From assembly GCF_022458985.1 (NCBI RefSeq), contig NC_061782.1, positions 13,409,672-13,473,671 on the forward strand: DNA of 64,000 bases, in the 5' to 3' direction. Made by a program: the position numbers and the translations under genes. The DNA is from Mugil cephalus. Lineage: Eukaryota; Chordata; Actinopteri; Mugiliformes; Mugilidae. Positions 56,701-64,000 of this stretch are shown in pieces. The first letter of the stretch is position 1, and every line of letters begins with the position of its first letter. Below the pieces are notes generated by a model, which was given only the letters and a program-made list of their open reading frames with translations, was not told the DNA's origin and made no database searches.

Positions 56701-59456
56701 GCGAGATGAACTGAGTGTGGAGAAACAGGTTCGTTCACAAAGTGACACTTAATGGGATATATACAGATTGTGCCTTGCATTACAGGGCCCAGTGGTTATG
56801 GGAGCATTCCAGAGGAGAGCGGCTTAGAAATATGGCAGCATCTATCAGGGGCTCGGCAAAAGAGGAAAAGGTGCAGGAACAGAGAGCGGCCGAGGGCCGG
56901 GGGGTTGGGGGGCTGCCAAGGACATTTAAGAAAGCTGTCAGGGGAAGGCTGATCTATGGAGGACCCTGGCGAAACCTATATCCCGACGCGAGAGTGTGCG
57001 TGTGCGCGAGGGAAAAGGGGAGCCGGGGAAAGACACAAGTGCAGTCGCATCAGTGCATGCTGCGACGCATGCAGCCGCACCCTCGAGGCTACAGCGCGGT
57101 GCAGACTCAGTGCACGGGTTCAAAGAGCAAAGCCGGAGCTCATCCATACAGAAAATCAAATGTTTTCATTCCGAGCATGAGATGAGCCAGAGAATAAAAG
57201 AGAGACAGCAGGGGGGGTAAACTGCTCATCCGCAGAAAATATGTGTGTTTTCTGGAATAAAAAGTTGAATAAAAAGTTGCAGTTTAGTTTTAAGCTGTAG
57301 TTATAACAATATAAAATAAAATGAAGTGAGCGTACGCTTTTAGTGATGATGGGATTATTTCAAACCGATGCAGGGGCATAAAAATCAAAGCAGGCATGAC
57401 CTTTCAAGTTTTGTCCCTGATGCCGGAGAGGTGTGTGTGCGCATGCATGACTCATGTTATGGAGCCATAAATCTGCTCACACACTGAGGCTGAGGGCCCT
57501 CATCGTACCCATAACATCAATCATTACATTTTAGGGCAAAGACTTAGGGGATTGAGTTCAATTTCGAAGGTTTCCGTCCGAATACGTCTGTTCTGGTGGC
57601 AACTGCACATGTGATGTGACATTGGAACTCAAAGAATTAGAATGTTTTTTGTAATGTTTTAATAAAGGTGTCAGGCAGTCATCTGACTTCATCCTGCACA
57701 CACTGCGAGTCTGTGTGGAGCAGGGCATATTGAAAAGTGGCGGCTACTTTGCTGAGAAGTTGGATGCACGGCCTGCAGCTCTTCACCTAGCAGCTCACTG
57801 CGGCTGCTCCCTCTTGTTCCATTAATCCCTGGAATATTTTTAAACCAGAAAACGCCACAAACGACCATTATCTTGTTTTAGTAGACGCATTTTTGAGGGA
57901 GTGCCCCTCAATGAACATTTGTTTTTTTTTTGTTTTTTGGTGAATGATGCTACAGACACCCTGTACATAATCCTAAAAATACATAAATATTGCAATACTT
58001 CACATCAGTGGGCCATAGGCTTAGTCACCATTGTGAAAGAGGTAGTGATTTACTGACATTTATTTCATTGAAAATATTAAAGATGTACAGTGTCTGTAGC
58101 TGCATTAAATCTACGGAAAAAAATAAGAAATAAAAATGATCAGACGGATGAGGCTGGTTAAAAAAAATATATCTAAGTTGAAAGTTGAAACCTACGGGCC
58201 TCAATCAATCAGAAAACACAAACTAAATGTGGCACAAAGGAAGGAAACACAGGATTTAAATGTATTTAAATACATTTTCTCTAATGTGAGCATCTGTCCA
58301 AACGCTGTTACCATCATTTTAAATATGATACATAGGTTATATCGTGGATGTTGCGGGTTCACTAAACAGATGCCAAATCTCTGTCAGCCGTATCGGAGGA
58401 AGCTCAGCAGCAGCTGTGAAGCGGTAAGAATGCGTTGGTATCGAGCACGTCTGTTAGCCAGAGGAGTAAATGTCAGGTAACCCTGCCAGGAGGGATATGG
58501 CATTGGGACCATTACTAAAGCTTAATGATATGAGGAGAGTTCTCTTATCCACCGCTGAGAGGATTCATCATGAGGCTGTAGCACTATACATCTTTCAGAG
58601 GCCCTTAAAGGGAAGAGGGGACACTTCTTCATATCGTAGTAAAGCCCCTCCCTTCCCTGTGTCTTCCCTCGAGCTTTCCACAGTCCTCATCCTCGGGGTT
58701 TATTTTCAGCTCTATTTTAAGATCATTACTTCGAGGGGTGGGGTAGTGGGGGGCATGACCTTGGTGATGCGCAAGAGTGAGGTAAGCTGGCGAAGAGCGC
58801 TGCACGAGTGTCTGATGGACGGAACCACAAACCACAACACGGTGTTTGGGATTTGTCCCAGTGTGTCCCAGGGGAAGGAATACAATTCACTTTCCGCCTC
58901 AATGTCACACTATACTGTGTCACTGGCTTCAGCTGAGTGCTGATAGATGCCTCTTTGTCCCTTCATAAATAAAAAACACTCGGGTCTCCAGTGTGAGAGC
59001 CTGTAGATCAGGGAGTAAATAGCTGAAGGTATCATGCGCGGGGAGGCTCTCTCTTTTTCTAACCCCTCACATTTTGCGACCGTGTCAGATAACTCTGCGA
59101 CCTGGAAACCAAATGGGGCAGATAAGCGGCAACAAAAGAGCAATAAAACATCACATGTAAAAGCAATGTTGCCTTTGGGTCTTTAATTTCACTTTATAGC
59201 CTGGGGCCAATGAGCAGTAATCACAACATGGAGAAGCGTAACGTTTCTGTCTTTTCGTATTTGCATTGTTTGAGTCACAGCCACCTGGGTGGAGATTTAC
59301 ACCTGCAGATCACAGACAATAACAGTAAAGACAGACGTGCACTGGTTTACGACTTCAGCACTTTCAGTTTGAAGTCTTCCAGCACCAGTGAGTTTAAATT
59401 ATGGTGGGAGACGTCCTTGGGATGTGAACATCTCATTTCACCAAGCTCCACGCAAC

Positions 59457-59510
59457 CGCACGCACGCGTATGCACGCACACGCGCACGCGCACACAGACA
59501 CACACACACA
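59457..59510. repeat. Alternating purine-pyrimidine (CG/CA)n tract
   Basis: Forty bases (59457-59496) alternate pyrimidine and purine without exception, mixing CG and CA steps. After one break a further (CA)6 follows. This is typical Z-DNA-forming sequence. Confidence 0.8.
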
Positions 59511-60179
59511 ACACATTTCAATGGGGGTCTCTGGGAGGCTGGACTCAGCAGAGCATGACATAAGAATTATACATCTGGCAGCAGTAAACCTGCAAACTCT
59601 CTCTCTTTCTCTCATACACACACACACGCACGTGACTGTGACATTAACTTTTTGCTCATCACTCTCAGAGAGAATCATTCTTTTTTTTTTTCTCTCCAAG
59701 GATCATTGTTATTATGTTTGATGAAAATGCTCCATGCAAATGAGATCCTGGTGTTTCGGATTTCCTTTTGTTTTTTTTCATCACATAATCGCATCTCTTT
59801 GGACAATACTCACTCTTTTATTTTTGGGTTTAGTTAGTTTGCCTTTACTCATAATATATTCATTTATTACATATGTGTAGATTCGAACATATTTTTTTTA
59901 AGGATTAACATTTTTGTATGTATGCTGCTATAATTAGTTTAAGACTGCAGTGTAGTAGTTTTATCACTGATAAAAAAAACAAAAAAACATCTAGGTTTAA
60001 TTGAGTTGTGAGTATCATTAAGGGAATTACTGCTGACATTATTAAGACCACACACTCAACCCGGTCTAAACAATGACAATAGACAACTTTTAAAAAGGGG
60101 GTAAGTTAGATAACCGGTTAGAAATTTGTGTCGTCTTTTCATCCGTAATCACACGTGGATGTGTCAGGAGCTGAACTGA

Positions 60180-60506
60180 ACCGCGTTAAACTCGTCGCCT
60201 CCTCCGTCCCATCTGCTCCCCGCTCCCTGACCGTAACCGGCACCTGAGGGACACGCCCACTCCCCCGTTTCCCGGCTCCGCCATTGGCCGCCGGCTCAGA
60301 TAGCCAGCAAGCCGCCCGGCGATTGGCTCAAACCTCACGCGAGCGATTTCATAAAGCAAATCTTTTGGAAGTTGTGTAAAGGGAATAAGTGGGAGAAAAA
60401 CCCCTGAGATAACGGCGCGATCCGCGGCACAATTACCTGCGTGCGCGTCTCTTCCTGTCAATCTGGCTGGAGGATTTGTTGGACTCTCCGGAGCGTCTCT
60501 GCATCT
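60180..60506 (+). promoter_or_regulatory. crtac1: Probable promoter and non-coding first exon of crtac1
   Basis: A GC-rich island in AT-rich surroundings. It has two inverted CCAAT boxes (ATTGG at 60283-60287 and 60322-60326) and a KLF-type ACGCCCAC at about 60252. It ends in a good donor, CATCT|GTGAGT, at 60506/60507. The presumed exon has no ATG in frame with the next one, which suits translation starting in exon 2. Assignment to crtac1 rests on position and orientation. The transcription start is unknown. Confidence 0.5.
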
Positions 60507-60529
60507 GTGAGTACTACCTGCCGCTGACA

Positions 60530-60588
60530 CCACCACCACCACCACCACCGCCGCCGCTGCTGATGCTGCTGATGCTGCTGCTGCTGAC
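60530..60588. repeat. (ACC)n, (GCC)n and (TGC)n trinucleotide repeats
   Basis: Eight or nine ACC units pass into CCG units and then into CTG/ATG units, just inside the presumed first intron of crtac1, about 25 bp after the donor. Confidence 0.85.
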
Positions 60589-61096
60589 TCCCTCTGGGAT
60601 CAGGATGGTTGTAGAGCTCCGCTGGGATCTGCTGCAGAAAGAAAAGTTGATAACACGAGTCCAGATAAAGACGCTCGGTTACAGAGTTTAATCCCCCGGT
60701 AACTGCCACGGATTAAGTGCTGCCTCACAGAAAGTGGATTTCCTAGAAATATTCCCATTAAACTTTATTTTGTGGGCAGACTAATTATTGCGGCTGTGCT
60801 GGCGTATGCTTGTCACAGCTGGTCATTGTTTCACTTTCTTTCCTGTTTTAAATTAGGTGCTTTCTGCCTTTTTTATTATTATTTTTGATTTTTATTTTGT
60901 ATGTTTGGGAATTATGTGGATTTTATGCACTTTTCAAAATAGATGGGAAATAGACAGGAGGATGTTTTCAACTACTGAAAACATGATTAGTGTTATGTGC
61001 AGCAGAAGAGGTGTGGTATACGATGGGCTCATTAGAGCTTAATGTTAATTGTTGATTGGTGGAAAGCTAAGTGTAGTTCTTTGGCCCTGGGACGGG

Positions 61097-61121
61097 GTTG
61101 TGTGTGTGCTCTTTGTGTGTG

Positions 61122-61153
<32 letters not shown>
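61097..61153. repeat. (TG)n microsatellite, interrupted
   Basis: Two TG-rich runs, the longer with about sixteen TG units, in the presumed first intron of crtac1. Confidence 0.85.
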
Positions 61154-61154
<1 letters not shown>

Positions 61155-63189
61155 CTGCAGTGAGGGTGTCCTTCACAGGGAAGAGCTTCTGGAAGTGTGT
61201 GTGTGCGTGTTTGAAAGTGAAGATGTTGCTGGCTCTTTGTCGCAGTGTTATCAGGATCTGAGCTGGGCAGGAACACTCCAGAAAGTACATGCTGATGTTG
61301 CAGGCAGTGCTAACGGCCAATTAATGCCAAACACAACAACCAAAAACATTTATCTGCTCTTAAACAACTATCTTTTTTTCCCTCTCTCTCCATGTGGCTA
61401 ATTCATGGCCTTTGACTGGTTTACTACATACGGCTGAGTTTGATGCTATAATGTTATTGTTGGTGACCCCAGGTGCTGCATCATAAAAGCCCCAGTCAGG
61501 GCGTCAGATGTTTTTTTTTTTTTTTTGTGAATCCAAGCTGGCAGAAAAGTTATAAGTTTGCTCGACGACTCAAGCGGGACGCCTCGGTCTTTGCTGCAGT
61601 GGATGTGGGGCGAGGTGTCCTTGACTGGATGATGTGGAGTGGGTACCTCACGATTTTATTAAACCGAAAAAATCCCCAAAGATTCCAGGAGCTCATCTTT
61701 CATCTTTCTGACTGGTTATTGCAGTAGCACTGGGGACGTTTGTCTTTACTCTTTTTTTCAGCCATTGGAATCGAGCCTGTCTTATGGACACAGACGCTCA
61801 GGTGTGAAGCTTTATTAGAAACTGTATCATCTATTTGTCTATCTCTGCACGTTCCTTTTCCTCCTCTTGTTTTGAATTTATAGCTCGCTGTTCCTATCTA
61901 GGATGAAGTATATAAGCGAGCCTTTAGAATTGTCTTCCGTAGTGTGGGACTGGTCAGCTCATTTGTCACCACCACCTGCTCTAATGGGGAGTAACGGCCT
62001 CATCTTTAGCTCCCAGTGTTGTTAATTAACCCCTACTTGCTAACAGCCGTGCTCCTCATTGCCGCCAGCTCTCCATTGAGCCTTATCTTTTGCGCTGCCT
62101 GCCTGGAGAGCCACCACTGGCCCCAGCCATGTTTCTGCAGGTGTCAGCGGAGGTGCTTCCTCTCCCCTGCCGCTGTGCTTTTTGAGAGTATTACTCAAAC
62201 AGCTCTGTGGGTTTTTATCTTAAATTGAATTGTTGAGGGGGGACGTTAAAGAGCCATACATCACCTGGACACTCGGAGCAGAAAAGGGAGAATCTGCAGC
62301 CACATGGAAGCGGAGATGAGAACATTTTCGACGGCGTTATGGATGGAATGACGAAGGCTGCCCCTATAAATCCAAAGGCAGAGGGAATCAAGTTGTCAGC
62401 TTGTAAACACCATTCGGCGTGTGTGTCTGTGTGTGTAAAAGTTTTGCGGTTGTGTTGACGACGAGCGTTTTATACCGGCCTTAAGAAGGTGACCCTTCTC
62501 CTTCCCTTTCTCCCTCCTTTCTCAGCCACTTTCCCTTTTTCATTCAGAGCATCAGAAATCCCACCAGCCCGCGCTTCACGAGTCGAATTAGATCAATTCT
62601 TCTATGTCCGCCTTTTATCTGTTTACCACTAAAGGGACGCCTATACATCACGTAAAAAAAAAGCCTTTCCAATTTAGAGTTGGTCACTGTCTCTGAGGAA
62701 GCAGCACCTCGTGTCTGTTTATATCGGGTCATATTGGTTTCCTCTGTGCTCACTTGGCCTCTGGCTAATACCCTGCTCCATGTATGGATTTTCTGTCCTG
62801 TAATTCCTCAGCCTGTCTGCATGTGATGGGTTGTTCAGATCTAAACCTGCAGAATGCTGCTGATTGCAGTGGTATATCTTCATCTTAATGTCTAGGTACA
62901 GCAGAAAGCTCTGCCAGCGATGTTCGCCTCGATGGATTTTGAAAATTAGCAACACGGGCATATGTTGCAGCTTGCAGACGTATGACTCACAGTTTTTATT
63001 TGATTCTCATTAAACTCGACCGACTGGACAAATGTGTGCCTCTTTAGCTGAAGAGCACTGAGCGTGTGGTTAATGGATGGAAATAGTGCTGTTTAGAGTT
63101 TTTTTTTTGTCTTTTTATAGACAGACTTGAGCACTGATCTGGTTTTTAGTCCATGAACTCCGGTGTGTTTCGCCCTTCAGGTGAGGAGG

Positions 63190-63374
63190 ATGTTGTTGTG
63201 GCTGGTTTTGGTCCTGCCTGCCCTCTCTTCGGCTCAGCGATCAGAGCCCATGTTCTCAGCTATAACCAAGACCGTCCTTCCTCCGGACTACGAGAACAAT
63301 CCCACCCAGCTCAACTATGGCATGGCCATCACTGACGTGGATGGGGACGGAGATCTGGAGATATTTGTAGCTGG
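63190..63374 (+). CDS. crtac1: Cartilage acidic protein 1 (CRTAC1), first coding exon; gene continues beyond window
   Basis: Secreted extracellular-matrix glycoprotein with a beta-propeller of FG-GAP/VCBS calcium-binding repeats, made by cartilage and nervous tissue in mammals. The exon is 63181-63374, bounded by a TTCAG acceptor and a GTGAGG donor. The ATG at 63190 has A at -3. Its 61 complete codons encode a signal peptide (Leu-rich, probably cut after LSSA at residue 15), then QRSEPMFSAIT and LPPDYENNPTQLNYGMAITD, as in human CRTAC1. The last part, DVDGDGDLEIFVAG, is the first FG-GAP calcium-binding loop (D-x-D-x-D-G type). The exon ends in phase 2 within the Gly codon after Ala. The later repeats and EGF-like domain lie outside the window. 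The human protein has a longer N-terminus, so an upstream coding exon remains possible but was not seen. Confidence 0.93.
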
Positions 63375-64000
63375 GTGAGGAGTGCGCAAACATGCCTGAT
63401 TTTCATCCATATTTGACTTCCGTACATGTCCGAACATCCAAAATACAACATTTACATCACAATTCATTTAGATCTTAATGCATGTTGTGTAGTGGAAAGT
63501 CAAACAATAATTCCACACAACTCTAGCAGCAAGTTCATTAGTCTCATGATGATGTATATTAGTCAAAAAATACTGTAAATAGTGGCGTTCAGTAAATGCA
63601 TATCAAATTATAAAATCTATATTTCAAACTGTCTCCCAAGATGAGTTTTTTTTTTCAAAGTTTGAACCATAAATTTCCACTTCAATAGGATTTCTATGCA
63701 CCAGCTTAACAGTTTAACTCCAATCAACATTTTTTTTTTTTATGGAAATGAGCTTGATTTACTTTTATCTTTATTTTGGATGTTGACAGTATTTTCTGAT
63801 TAATGCTGATTAATTAGCTGACACGTAACCAGATAACACCTCATTTCCATAAAGATGGCATTTTAGAAAATACAAAAAAAAAAAAAAAAATCCTAATGTA
63901 ATGTCCTTAAAATGAGATTTTTTTTTTTTTCCATCTTCATGACCACCTTAAACCCCTGGACCTTGCTCTAACCACAGCATTACAAGTGTAATTCTAAAGA
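63375..64000 (+). other. crtac1: crtac1 intron, partial
   Basis: AT-rich intron sequence after the GTGAGG donor, with poly-T and poly-A runs (63731-63741, 63875-63891, 63919-63931). No second coding exon appears before the window ends. Confidence 0.7.

Larger units (their letters stand above)
49131..60179. other. Intergenic region between loxl4 and crtac1 (11 kb)
   Basis: No exon chain could be built on either strand. It contains a CA microsatellite (50397-50420), a poly-A region (56393-56418) and a CpG-containing segment near 53040-53240. An alternating purine-pyrimidine tract lies at 59457-59510. Several stretches resemble developmental enhancers, for example 50630-50850. In human, R3HCC1L lies between these genes; I saw no trace of it here. 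Confidence 0.6.
60507..63180 (+). other. crtac1: Presumed first intron of crtac1
   Basis: Runs from the donor of the putative non-coding exon to the TTCAG acceptor before the signal-peptide exon. It contains trinucleotide and TG repeats and a T15 run at 61511-61526. No coding exon was found. Confidence 0.5.

Noticed and set aside
58470..58943. 157-codon ORF between loxl4 and crtac1
   Set aside because: No recognisable motif and no exon-like boundaries.
60186..60548. 120-codon minus-strand ORF in the crtac1 promoter island
   Set aside because: Its poly-Val start comes from the reverse complement of the ACC repeat; GC-rich DNA yields long open frames by chance.

Overview
The window is vertebrate nuclear DNA, and gene structure and content point to a teleost fish. 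Genes are split into many short exons with GT-AG introns, the intergenic DNA is AT-rich with microsatellites and homopolymer runs, and the five genes found are the fish counterparts of a neighbourhood that in human lies on 10q24 (CRTAC1, LOXL4, PYROXD2 and, further away, SLC25A28). I could not identify the species. All exon boundaries were worked out by hand from reading frame, splice sites and remembered family sequence; every join reported keeps the reading frame.

Layout. (1) 1-5365, minus strand: slc25a28 (mitoferrin-2), four coding exons, 399 residues, with paired CCAAT boxes just upstream. A ~315 bp fold-back repeat sits in its first intron. (2) 8406-13531, plus strand: pyroxd2, sixteen exons, 578 residues. 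(3) 15247-20976, plus strand: a ttc31-like gene, sixteen exons, 517 residues, combining TPR repeats, an RRM and a CCCH zinc finger. Its first exon also starts an overlapping upstream ORF, and a long 3' UTR probably runs to about 23.1 kb. (4) 25990-46502, plus strand: loxl4, with a probable non-coding first exon and fourteen coding exons, about 809 residues (four SRCR domains and the lysyl oxidase domain). (5) 60180 to the window end, plus strand: the start of crtac1. It has a probable promoter and non-coding exon, a 2.7 kb intron and one coding exon with signal peptide and the first calcium-binding repeat. The rest lies beyond the window.

The genes are not an operon and share no single pathway. 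slc25a28 and pyroxd2 both make mitochondrial proteins from head-to-head starts about 3 kb apart. loxl4 and crtac1 both make secreted extracellular-matrix proteins. The ttc31-like protein looks RNA-associated.

No viral gene, toxin gene, CRISPR array or undescribed multigene system was seen. The most interesting observations are the matched loss of both cysteines of one predicted disulfide in the third SRCR domain of loxl4, the TPR-RRM-CCCH architecture with its overlapping upstream ORF, a Lys/Arg/His/Gln-rich linker in loxl4, and several candidate conserved non-coding blocks around loxl4 and crtac1.
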